NCBI RefSeq assembly: GCF_005877055.1
Contig: NZ_CP039424.1
Span: 2,976,001 to 3,040,000, forward strand
Direction of reading: 5' to 3'
From: Citricoccus sp. SGAir0253
GTDB lineage: Bacteria; Actinomycetota; Actinomycetes; Actinomycetales; Micrococcaceae
DNA: 64,000 nucleotides
Part shown: positions 34,745 to 42,461 of the stretch, one piece after another
Layout of the letters: each line of letters starts with the position of its first letter
Numbering within the stretch: the stretch's first letter is position 1
Program-made: the position numbers and the translations under genes
The notes under the pieces: generated by a model
Told to the model about the DNA's origin: nothing
What the model saw: only the letters and a program-made list of their open reading frames with translations
The model's database searches: none

Positions 34745-36019
34745 ATGGCCACCTCCTACCCGTACGTCGGCCCCGCCGCCGGCGACCACCCCGGAGCCGC
34801 CGCGGTCCCGGACCTGCCGGCGGACTCGCCGGACGTGCGGGCCCCGCTGTTCTCCGCGGAGGAGTACGCCGGGCGCCTGCGCGCGGTCCGCCGCCGGATG
34901 GCCGCCCAGGGACTCTCCGCCCTGGTCGTCACGGACCCGGCGAACCTGTTCTACCTCACGGGCTACGACGCGTGGTCCTTCTACACCCCGCAGATGCTCT
35001 TCGTCCCGGCCGAGGGGGACATGCTCCTGTTCCTGCGGGAGATGGACGCCCACGGCGCGTTCCGGACCTCGTGGCTGCCCGCGGAGCAGGTCATCGGCTA
35101 CCCCGAGCGGTACGTGCACCGGCCCCACCTGCACCCCTTCGACTGGGTCGCCTTCGCCCTGCGGCGCCGCGAGCTGATCGCCCCCGCCGCACGCGGCTGC
35201 GTGGGGCTGGAGATGGACTCCCACTTCTTCTCCCCCAAGGCCTACCGGGCCCTGGTCAACGCCCTGCCCGAGTGGACGCTGGTCGACTCGTTCGAGCTGG
35301 TGAACTGGGTGCGCGCCGTGAAGTCCGCGGCCGAGGTCCAGTACCTGCGCACGGCCGCGCGCGTGACCACCGCCGCGATGCAGGCGGCGATCGACGCGAT
35401 CGAGCCGGGCGTCCCCCAGCACCACGTGGCGGCGCGCATCGCCGCCGCCCAGGTGCTGGGCGCGGAGGAGGCGTGGGGCGACTTCCCCGCCATCGCCCCC
35501 ATGCTCCCGACCGGCGCCTCCGCGGACACGCCCCACCTGACGTGGTCGGACCGGGTGCTGCGGGAGGGCGAGGCCGTGGTCGTGGAGCTGGCCGGGGTGC
35601 ACCGGCGCTATCACGTCCCACTGGCCCGGACGGTGATGCTCGGCCCACCGACGGACGAGCTGCTGCGCCTGGAGGAGGCCGTGGCCGCGGGGCTCCAGGC
35701 AGTCCTGGACGTCACCGCCGCGGGCGTGCCGGTGCGGGACCTCTCCGCGGCCTGGAACCGGACGCTGGCCGCCCACGGCCTGGAGAAGCCCAGCCGGCTG
35801 GGCTACTCCATCGGCATCGGCTACCCGCCGGACTGGGGCGAGCGCACCATCAGCATCCGCTCGGAGGACGAGACCGTCCTGGCCGAGGACATGACCTTCC
35901 ACCTCATCTGCGGCATGTGGATGACCGGCTACGGCTACGAGGCCTCCGAGTCCATCCGCGTCACCGCCACCGGGACCGAGACCCTGACCGCCTTCCCCCG
36001 AGCCCTCATCAGGAAGTGA
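34745..36019 (+). CDS. doeA: Ectoine hydrolase (DoeA/EutD, M24 family fold)
   Basis: A 424-residue creatinase/prolidase-fold protein. Sequence typical of ectoine hydrolases includes YLTGYDAWSFYTPQ (70-83), GYPERYVH (118-125), GLEMDSHFFSPKAY (154-167), LPTGASADTPHLTW (254-267), YHVPLARTVMLG (289-300) and GYPPDWGERTISIRSEDE (359-376). The enzyme opens the ectoine ring to N-acetyl-diaminobutyrate. ATG 34745 is chosen over 34722, which would place coding against operator 1. First gene of a unit with an aminotransferase and an M20 deacylase, matching the expected next steps. Assignment rests on remembered family features, not on a search. Confidence 0.88.
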   Translation: MATSYPYVGPAAGDHPGAAAVPDLPADSPDVRAPLFSAEEYAGRLRAVRRRMAAQGLSALVVTDPANLFYLTGYDAWSFYTPQMLFVPAEGDMLLFLREMDAHGAFRTSWLPAEQVIGYPERYVHRPHLHPFDWVAFALRRRELIAPAARGCVGLEMDSHFFSPKAYRALVNALPEWTLVDSFELVNWVRAVKSAAEVQYLRTAARVTTAAMQAAIDAIEPGVPQHHVAARIAAAQVLGAEEAWGDFPAIAPMLPTGASADTPHLTWSDRVLREGEAVVVELAGVHRRYHVPLARTVMLGPPTDELLRLEEAVAAGLQAVLDVTAAGVPVRDLSAAWNRTLAAHGLEKPSRLGYSIGIGYPPDWGERTISIRSEDETVLAEDMTFHLICGMWMTGYGYEASESIRVTATGTETLTAFPRALIRK

Positions 36020-36022
36020 GCC

Positions 36023-37303
36023 ATGACCATCACCCCCATCACCACCCTGGGAGACCTCACCACCCGGCGCGGCACCGCCGGCGACCCCCTCCGCGGCAGG
36101 CTGCCCCTGGCCCGCCGCGCCGACGGCCTCGTCGGCTCGGTCATCGACTCCTCCACCTCCCTGCTGGCCGCCCAGACGCACGACATCGTCCGGTTCGCCA
36201 TGGGGGCCCCGGCGGCCGAGTCCGTGCCCGCCGAGCAGTTCCGCCGGATCGCCGCGGAGGTCCTGGACCACGACTCCTTCACCTACGGCGCCACGGAGGG
36301 CGAGCCCGGGCTGATCGAGACGGTGGTGGAGCACCACTCCACCACGCCCGAGCCCACGCACCCCGACCGCCTCGTCATCACCTCCGGCGGCATGCAGGGG
36401 CTGGACCTGGCGTTCAAGCTGTTCGTGGACCCCGGGGACCTCGTGGCGGTGGAGAGCCCCACGTACACCAACGGGTCCGGCACGGCCCTGAGCTACGGCG
36501 CGGACGTGCTGGAGGTCCCCGTGGACCGGGACGGGATGGACGTGGACGCGCTCGAGGACCTGGTGGCCTCGACCGGGCGGCTGCCCCGCGTCATCTACAC
36601 GATCCCCACCTTCCAGAACCCCTCCGGCACGACCCTCAGCGAACCGCGCCGGCGCCGCCTGCTGAACCTCGCGCACCACTGGGGCTCGGTCATCCTCGAC
36701 GACGACCCGTACGGGAGCCTGCGCTTCGCCGGCACCCGGGTCCCCGGGTTCCGGGAGCTCAGCCCGGACGACCCGCTCGTGTTCTCGGTGCGCACCTTCT
36801 CCAAGGTCCTGGCCCCGGGACTGCGCGTGGGCTGGGTGGACGCCGACCCGCGGCTGCGCCACCTGCTCATCGCCGGCAAGCAGGCCATGGACACCTGCAC
36901 GAACGTGCCCGGCCAGCACATCGTGGAGCGCTTCGTGCGCCAGGGCGGCTACGACGACCACCTGGCCCGCCTGCGCGTCGAGTACCGCCGGCGCAAGGAG
37001 GCCATGGACGCCGCGATCGCCCGGCACCTCGGACCGCGCGTGAGGACCACCGACCCCGAGGGCGGCTTCTTCCTCTGGGTGACGCTGCAGGGCGAGGACG
37101 CCCGGGTCTCCGCCTCGCGGCTGTTCGAGATCGCCCTCGCGGAGGGCGTGGCGTTCATCCCCGGTCCGGCGCTGTCCCCGGCCGGGCGGTTCGGGGACGC
37201 CTTCCGGCTGTGCTTCGCCTCCACGACGCCGGAGCGCACCGAGATCGGCGTGCAGCGGCTGGCGAGGGCGCTGGACATCGCCCGCGCGGAGGTGGACCGC
37301 TGA
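36023..37303 (+). CDS. PLP aminotransferase, class I/II (LysN/MocR-domain-like)
   Basis: A 426-residue fold-type I aminotransferase: FTYGATEGEPGL (86-97), TSGGMQGLDLAFK (120-132), IPTFQNPSGTTL (194-205), DDDPYGSLRF (226-235) and PLP Lys261 in RTFSKVLAPGLRVGW. The pattern is that of 2-aminoadipate aminotransferases and of the aminotransferase domain of MocR/EnuR regulators; the roughly 60 N-terminal residues do not look like a winged helix, so I call an enzyme. It starts four bases after doeA. It could deaminate diaminobutyrate or a relative released from ectoine. Substrate is inferred only from position. Confidence 0.8.
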   Translation: MTITPITTLGDLTTRRGTAGDPLRGRLPLARRADGLVGSVIDSSTSLLAAQTHDIVRFAMGAPAAESVPAEQFRRIAAEVLDHDSFTYGATEGEPGLIETVVEHHSTTPEPTHPDRLVITSGGMQGLDLAFKLFVDPGDLVAVESPTYTNGSGTALSYGADVLEVPVDRDGMDVDALEDLVASTGRLPRVIYTIPTFQNPSGTTLSEPRRRRLLNLAHHWGSVILDDDPYGSLRFAGTRVPGFRELSPDDPLVFSVRTFSKVLAPGLRVGWVDADPRLRHLLIAGKQAMDTCTNVPGQHIVERFVRQGGYDDHLARLRVEYRRRKEAMDAAIARHLGPRVRTTDPEGGFFLWVTLQGEDARVSASRLFEIALAEGVAFIPGPALSPAGRFGDAFRLCFASTTPERTEIGVQRLARALDIARAEVDR

Positions 37304-37356
37304 GCGCGCGGCCGCCGGCGGGCCGCCCGCCCGCCCCCGCGGCGGGACCCGGGGGG

Positions 37357-38598
37357 ATGCCCGCGGCGGGGCCCGCGGAGGCGTCCCGGGAGGGCGCCGC
37401 CCCGGCGGTGTCCGAGGCCGAGCGCGCGGTGCTGGAGTCCATCCGATCCGACGACGTGGTCGCGCTGACGCGGGCGCTCGTGGACGCCGGCGGGGAGAAC
37501 CCGGGAGGGACGGAGGAGCGCACCGCGCAGGTCCTCGAGCAGGCCGGGCGCGCCCGCGGGCTCGCCGTCCGGTTGGACGCCGTGGCCCCCGGACGCCCGA
37601 ACGTGGACGTGGAACTGCCCCCGGGCGGACCCGTGGGGGACGGCCCCGGCCTGCTGTTCCTGGGGCACTCGGACGTGGTGCCCGCCGGCCCCGGGTGGAG
37701 CCGGGAGCCCTTCCGCTCGGTCGTCGCGGACGGTCGGCTGTACGGGCGCGGCGCCACGGACATGAAGGGCGGGCTCGCGGCCGTCGTCGTCGCCCTGGAC
37801 GCCCTGCGCCGCGCGCAGGTCCCGCTCACCGGGCCCGTGCGCCTGGCCTGCACCGTGGACGAGGAGGACCTGGGGCTCGGGATCCGGCACCTGGCGCGGC
37901 GCGGGCTGGGCCGCGCCTTCCGCGGCTGCGTGGTCGCCGAGCCCACGGACCTGCAGACCGTGGTGGCCTGCCGGGGGGACGCCTACGTGGAGCTCGAGGT
38001 CACCGGGGTCCCCGCGCACTCCGGCCGCCCGGCCGACGGGCGCAACGCCATTGACGCCGCGTCCCGCGTGCTCGAGGTGGTGCGGGCGGACCACGAGCGC
38101 CGCCAGCGGGACCGCGATCCCCTCCTGGGCGCGGGCAGCTGGAACGTGGGACGGATCGAGGGCGGGCGCACCTCCTCCATGGTCGCGCCCTCGTGCCACG
38201 TGTGGCTGGACCGCCGGCTGATGCCGGACGAGGACCCCCAGCTCATCGTCCGGGAACTGCTCGCCGCGGTGGATGCCGCCGGGATCCCGGGGGACGGCAT
38301 CTCGGTCTCCGCCGAGGTCACCATGGCCATGCCCGGGTTCCGCACCGCCCCGGACCACCCGCTGGTCCGCACGATGCACGACGCCGTCGCCGCCCTGGGC
38401 GGCCCCGCCTCGGTGGGCGGCTGGACCGCGGCGTGCGACGGCGGCTTCATCGCGCGAGACCACGGGGTCCCCACCGTCGTCATGGGCCCCGGCGGCCTGA
38501 ACGACCAGGCCCACCAGGTCGACGAGTCGGTGGGCGTGGAGGAACTGGTGATCGCCGCGCGGGCCTACGCCCTGGCCGCCCTGCGCCTGCTCGGCTGA
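37357..38598 (+). CDS. M20-family deacylase (ArgE/DapE type), probable N-acetyl-diaminobutyrate deacetylase
   Basis: A 413-residue M20 metallohydrolase. Metal and catalytic residues: His104 and Asp106 in GHSDVVP, Asp135 in GATDMKGG, Glu169-Glu170 in TVDEED, Glu195 in AEPTD, and His386 in NDQAHQVDE. A dimerisation domain sits between about 205 and 320. The family removes acyl groups from N-acyl amino acids. Next to ectoine hydrolase it is the natural candidate for deacetylating N-acetyl-diaminobutyrate, a step done by the DoeB/EutE (AstE-like) family elsewhere. ATG 37357 is used; coding may begin at a CTG or other start from about 37300. The Pro/Gly-rich first 20 residues are uncertain. Confidence 0.82.
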   Translation: MPAAGPAEASREGAAPAVSEAERAVLESIRSDDVVALTRALVDAGGENPGGTEERTAQVLEQAGRARGLAVRLDAVAPGRPNVDVELPPGGPVGDGPGLLFLGHSDVVPAGPGWSREPFRSVVADGRLYGRGATDMKGGLAAVVVALDALRRAQVPLTGPVRLACTVDEEDLGLGIRHLARRGLGRAFRGCVVAEPTDLQTVVACRGDAYVELEVTGVPAHSGRPADGRNAIDAASRVLEVVRADHERRQRDRDPLLGAGSWNVGRIEGGRTSSMVAPSCHVWLDRRLMPDEDPQLIVRELLAAVDAAGIPGDGISVSAEVTMAMPGFRTAPDHPLVRTMHDAVAALGGPASVGGWTAACDGGFIARDHGVPTVVMGPGGLNDQAHQVDESVGVEELVIAARAYALAALRLLG

Positions 38599-38600
38599 CG

Positions 38601-38642
38601 CCCCGGAGCCCGCGCGCCCGGGGGGACGCGCGGGCTCCGGGG
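38601..38642. terminator. Bidirectional hairpin between M20 and MHS genes
   Basis: A perfect 16-bp stem, CCCCGGAGCCCGCGCG and its complement, with a 10-base loop, between convergent stops. No T run. Confidence 0.7.
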
Positions 38643-38657
38643 CCACCGGGCCAGGGC

Positions 38658-40055
38658 TCAGGTGCGGGCGCGGACGATGTCCTGCGGCCGCGTCTCCGGG
38701 ATCTCCGTGCCGCGCAGGGAGGCGCCCACCGTCTCCTTCATGAACCACACGGCCACGAGCCCGACGACGCAGGCGGCCATCATGTAGAAGGCGGGGACCA
38801 GCGGATTGCCGGTGGCGTCGATGAGGGCCTCGTTGGCCAGCGGCGCGGTGCCGCCGAAGACCGCGGTGGCCACGTTGTAGGTGATCGCGAAGCCCGCGTA
38901 GCGCACCTGCGTGGGGAACATGGCCGGGAACGTGGCCGAGATGGTGGCCAGCTGGGGGATGTAGAGCAGGCCCAGCACGGCGAAGCCGAGCAGGGCCCAC
39001 CAGAAGCCGTTGGACATCAGCATGTACATCGGGATGGCCAGCACCAGCAGGCCGATCAGCGAGGCGTACCACATGGGCTTGCGACCGACCCGGTCCGAGA
39101 GGGCCCCGGCGAACGGGATGACGAGCATCATGGCGAACTGGGCCACGAACATGATCGTCAGGACCGTCTGGTTCTCCATCCCCACCTGGCCCTCGAGGTA
39201 CGTGGGCATGTAGCTCAGCAGGGTGTAGTTCACCACGTTCAGCGCGATCACCAGTCCCGTCATCGTGAGCATGGGCCGCCAGTAGCGGGTGAGCAGGTCC
39301 TTCAGCGCGGACCCGGCGCTCGCCTCGGTGTGCCCGGACTCCTCCAGTTCCTGGAACACCGGCGAGTCCGCCAGCCGGGACCGCAGGTACAGGCCGACCA
39401 GGCCCAGCGGCCCGGCGATCAGGAACGGGATGCGCCAGCCCCACTCCCCCATGGCCTCGGTCCCCACGGTGACCTCGCCGAGCAGGACGATGAGCGAGCC
39501 GAGCGCGAAGCCGGCGAGCGTGCCGAACTCCAGGAAGCTGCCCAGGCGGCCACGCTTCCGGTCCGGGGCGTACTCGGCCATGAACGTGGCGGCGCCGCCG
39601 TACTCGCCGCCCGTGGAGAAGCCCTGGACCGCCCGGAGCAGGATGAGCAGCACCGGCGCCGCGATGCCGATGGCCTCGACGGTAGGCAGCAGCCCGATGC
39701 AGAAGGTGGCCCCGGCCATCAGGAGGATGGTCAGGGCGAGGATGCGCTTGCGGCCGAGACGGTCGCCGAGGGGGCCCCAGAACAGCCCGCCCAGGGGCCG
39801 GACGAGGAACGAGAACGCGAAGGTGCTCAGGGCGAGGACGGTGCCGTACTCGCCCGGGAAGAAGTTCTGGGTGATGTAGACGACCGACACGGCGTAGACG
39901 CCGTAGTCGAACCACTCGGTGGCGTTGCCGATCGCCGAGGCCGCGACGGCACGGCGGATGGTCCGGTCGTCCGGTTGGATACGGCCCGTCTCCGGGTCGC
40001 GGGGCAGCTGTTCCTGCCGGGTGCCGGTCCTGCCGGCGGTGTGGTGCGGGGTCAT
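38658..40055 (-). CDS. MFS transporter, metabolite:H+ symporter (ProP-like) family
   Basis: A 465-residue protein with 12 membrane helices. N-terminal IGNATEWFDYGVYAV, GDRLGRKRIL in loop 2-3, FSTGGEYGGAATFMAEYAP in TM5 and SDRVGRKPM in loop 8-9 are hallmarks of the MHS family, which includes the osmolyte carrier ProP and shikimate and alpha-ketoglutarate carriers. ProP-type carriers take up ectoine and proline, so an ectoine or ectoine-breakdown-product role is plausible here. It overlaps the amidase stop (ATGA) and shares the promoter controlled by operator 2. Confidence 0.85.
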   Translation of the reverse strand: MTPHHTAGRTGTRQEQLPRDPETGRIQPDDRTIRRAVAASAIGNATEWFDYGVYAVSVVYITQNFFPGEYGTVLALSTFAFSFLVRPLGGLFWGPLGDRLGRKRILALTILLMAGATFCIGLLPTVEAIGIAAPVLLILLRAVQGFSTGGEYGGAATFMAEYAPDRKRGRLGSFLEFGTLAGFALGSLIVLLGEVTVGTEAMGEWGWRIPFLIAGPLGLVGLYLRSRLADSPVFQELEESGHTEASAGSALKDLLTRYWRPMLTMTGLVIALNVVNYTLLSYMPTYLEGQVGMENQTVLTIMFVAQFAMMLVIPFAGALSDRVGRKPMWYASLIGLLVLAIPMYMLMSNGFWWALLGFAVLGLLYIPQLATISATFPAMFPTQVRYAGFAITYNVATAVFGGTAPLANEALIDATGNPLVPAFYMMAACVVGLVAVWFMKETVGASLRGTEIPETRPQDIVRART

Positions 40056-41548
40056 GGGGTCCTCCCTCGGGATGCGGACGGTGCGCCGGCCGGCACCCCG
40101 GCCGGGGTGGACCCGGCGTCGGGGACGCCGGGACGTGGGTGCTGGGCCTCCGGGCGCGCCGGGCGCCGGGTCCCCCAGTCGACGGCCCGCTCGTACGCCC
40201 GGGCCGCCCGGAGGACCGTGCGGTCGGCGTGGCGGGGGCCGACGACCTGCAGCCCCGCGGGGAGCCCGTCCTCGGTGAAGCCGCAGGGGACGCTCACCGC
40301 CGGCTGCTGGGTCATGTTGAACGGGTAGGTGTAGGGCGTCCAACTGGTCCAGTGGGGCGAGGGCCACCCCACGGGGGTGTCCCGGCCGCGGGCGAACGCG
40401 GGGATCGGCAGCGTGGGGGTGAGCAGCAGGTCGTAGGCCTCGTGGAAGCGCCCCAGGGCCACGCCCAGGGCCACCCGGACCGCGGTGGCGTCGAGGAACG
40501 CGGCGGCGCTGGCCTCGCCGAGCTCCTCGATGCCGCGCCGCAGCCCGGGGTCGATCCGCTCCCGGGCGTCCGGGCCGTAGCCCTCGAGGACCTTGGCCGC
40601 CCCGGCGAACCACAGGACGTGGAAGGCCTCCACGGGGTCCTCGATGCCCGGGTCCACCTCCTCGACCACGGCGCCCAGGTCCCGGAACCTCTCGGCGGCC
40701 GCCCGGACGAGCCGCTCGATCGCCGGGTCGTTGCGCCCGAACCCCAGGGTGGGCGAGAAGGCGATGCGCAGGCCGGAGACCCCGTCGTCGAGCCCGTCCA
40801 GGAAGGAGCGGGTGGGGGTCGGCAGTGCGGACCAGTCCCGGGAGTCGAAGCCCGTGACGACGTCCAGCAGCAGGGCGGCGTCGGCCACCGTGCGCGCCAT
40901 GGGCCCGGCGTGGGCCAGCGTGCCGAAGGGGCTCGCCGGGTACAGGGGGACCAGCCCGTAGGTCGGCTTCAGGGCCACCGTGCCGGTGAACGCAGCCGGG
41001 ATGCGGACCGAGCCGCCGCCGTCCGTCCCCACCGACCACGGGCCCATGCCCAGGCCCACCGCCGCGGCGCTGCCGCCGCTCGAGCCCCCCGGGGTCAGCG
41101 AGGGGTCCCACGGGTTGCCGGTGGAGCCGTGGCGCGCGGAGTCGGTGACGCCCTTCCACGCGAACTCCGGCGTGGTCGTCTTCCCCAGCAGCACCGCGCC
41201 GGTCTCGCGCAGGCGGGCCACGCACGGGGCGTCCTCGTCCCACCGGCGCTCGGCGTCGATGAGCCGGGTGCCGCGCAGGGTGGGCCAGCCCCGGGTGTGG
41301 AAGACGTCCTTGACGGACGTGGGGACGCCGTCCCCGGGCCCCAGGGGCTCTCCCGCCCGCCAACGGCGCTCCGACGCCGCCGCGGCCTCCAGGGCCTGCT
41401 CGGCGTCCACCGCCACGAAGGCGTTGACCGCCCCGTCGCGCTCCTCGATGGCCTGCAGGGCCGCACGCGTGGCCTCCACGGGGGACAGGGCGCCGCGACG
41501 GTAGCCGTCCAGCAGTTCCAGCGCCGTGAGGCCGGCCAGCTCCGCCAT
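40052..41548 (-). CDS. Amidase-signature hydrolase
   Basis: A 498-residue amidase. The Ser-cisSer-Lys triad is visible: Lys80 in TSVKDVF, cis-Ser156 in PGGSSGGS, nucleophile Ser180 in GTDGGGSVR. It hydrolyses an amide; substrate unknown. The tail after about residue 460 is Pro/Arg-rich. ATG 41548 has GGGGAGGA upstream; a longer frame from 41617 would start inside operator 2. Transcribed with the MHS transporter and divergent from gntR, so it may process an amide brought in by the carrier, possibly an acetylated diamino acid. Confidence 0.85.
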   Translation of the reverse strand: MAELAGLTALELLDGYRRGALSPVEATRAALQAIEERDGAVNAFVAVDAEQALEAAAASERRWRAGEPLGPGDGVPTSVKDVFHTRGWPTLRGTRLIDAERRWDEDAPCVARLRETGAVLLGKTTTPEFAWKGVTDSARHGSTGNPWDPSLTPGGSSGGSAAAVGLGMGPWSVGTDGGGSVRIPAAFTGTVALKPTYGLVPLYPASPFGTLAHAGPMARTVADAALLLDVVTGFDSRDWSALPTPTRSFLDGLDDGVSGLRIAFSPTLGFGRNDPAIERLVRAAAERFRDLGAVVEEVDPGIEDPVEAFHVLWFAGAAKVLEGYGPDARERIDPGLRRGIEELGEASAAAFLDATAVRVALGVALGRFHEAYDLLLTPTLPIPAFARGRDTPVGWPSPHWTSWTPYTYPFNMTQQPAVSVPCGFTEDGLPAGLQVVGPRHADRTVLRAARAYERAVDWGTRRPARPEAQHPRPGVPDAGSTPAGVPAGAPSASRGRTP

Positions 41549-41606
41549 GGTGTCCTCCCCGAGGCGGCTCGCCCGTCGCGCCCCTCTTGGTGCCCCTCTT
41601 CGTACC

Positions 41607-41618
41607 ATTGTCGACAAT
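41607..41618. promoter_or_regulatory. GntR-type operator 2 (amidase/MHS)
   Basis: ATTGTCGACAAT, a perfect 12-base palindrome, about 59 bases upstream of the amidase start. Confidence 0.78.
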
Positions 41619-41711
41619 CAGTCTACGCGTGGGGTGTGGCCCGGACAACAGTGCACCGACGGGAGCCAGGGCCCCTCCGGGAGCGTCCCAGGGAGCGGAG
41701 GTCGGCGGTAT

Positions 41712-41725
41712 GATTGTGGACAATC
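41712..41725. promoter_or_regulatory. GntR-type operator 3 (gntR)
   Basis: GATTGTGGACAATC, 37 bases upstream of the gntR start. It indicates autoregulation. Confidence 0.78.
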
Positions 41726-41761
41726 CTTCTTTCAGACCCGCTGCCACGGCCGGAGGCCCCC

Positions 41762-42436
41762 ATGACCAGTCCCACGCTCCAACCGGTGGTCCAGGAGACG
41801 ACCCCCTCCCTCATCGCGCGGCAGTTGCGCCGGGCGATCGGGCAGGGTGAGCTGGCCCCGGGCCAACAGCTCAACGAGGCGGAGCTCAGCCGCCGGCTCG
41901 GGGTGAGCCGGGGGCCGCTGCGGGAGGCGATGCAGCGGCTGACCCAGGAGGGCCTGCTGGTCAGCATCCGCAACCGCGGCGTGTTCGTCATCGAGGTGAC
42001 GGACGACGACGTGCGGGACATGTACCTCGCCCGGACGGCCGTGGAGCGCGCCGCGGCGGCGCGGGCCATCGAGGTCCAGGCCGCGCACGCCGGCGAGCGC
42101 CTGCTCGAGGTGGTGGAGACCATGGCCGCGGCCGTGGGCCGGGACGACGCCGACGCGCTCACCGAGGCGGACGTGGAGTTCCACGCCCGGCTGGTGTCCC
42201 TGGCCGGCAGTCCCCGGCTCTCGCGGATGCACACCACCCTGATGGTGGAGACCCGCATGTGCATCACGGCGCTCGAGACGCGCTACGCCTCGCACGCCTT
42301 CCGCCTCGAGGAGCACCGGGGGATCGCCGAGGCGATCGGGCGCGGCGACACCGCGGAGGCCGACCGGTTGCTGCGCGACCACATGGAGGACGCGCTGGGG
42401 CGGCTCCAGCCCGCCGGAGAGCAGCCGGGACGGTAG
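41762..42436 (+). CDS. GntR-family regulator, FCD (FadR) subfamily
   Basis: A 224-residue protein. The winged helix is at about 15-80 (LIARQLRRAIGQGELAPGQQL, LSRRLGVSRGPLREAMQRL, GLLVSIRNRGVFV). The FCD effector domain (about 90-215) has the AVERAAAARAI helix and metal-site-type His/Asp residues (EFHARLVSLAGS, LEEHRGIAEAI). The FCD subfamily usually binds a carboxylate effector via a metal. ATG 41762 lies just after its own operator-like palindrome. Six such palindromes upstream of the surrounding genes suggest it is the local regulator of ectoine-related catabolism. The usual regulator of doe/eut genes is the unrelated MocR-type EnuR. Confidence 0.88.
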   Translation: MTSPTLQPVVQETTPSLIARQLRRAIGQGELAPGQQLNEAELSRRLGVSRGPLREAMQRLTQEGLLVSIRNRGVFVIEVTDDDVRDMYLARTAVERAAAARAIEVQAAHAGERLLEVVETMAAAVGRDDADALTEADVEFHARLVSLAGSPRLSRMHTTLMVETRMCITALETRYASHAFRLEEHRGIAEAIGRGDTAEADRLLRDHMEDALGRLQPAGEQPGR

Positions 42437-42461
42437 CCGGGACCCCGGCCCGGCCGGCGGG

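Noticed and set aside
34745-36019. Ordinary Xaa-Pro dipeptidase or creatinase
   Set aside because: The internal segments match ectoine hydrolase over most of the length, and the neighbours fit ectoine breakdown.
33356-37027. Minus-strand frame of 1223 codons extending the thiolase upstream
   Set aside because: Only the part below 34576 is thiolase; the rest is antisense to doeA and the aminotransferase and crosses two operator sites.
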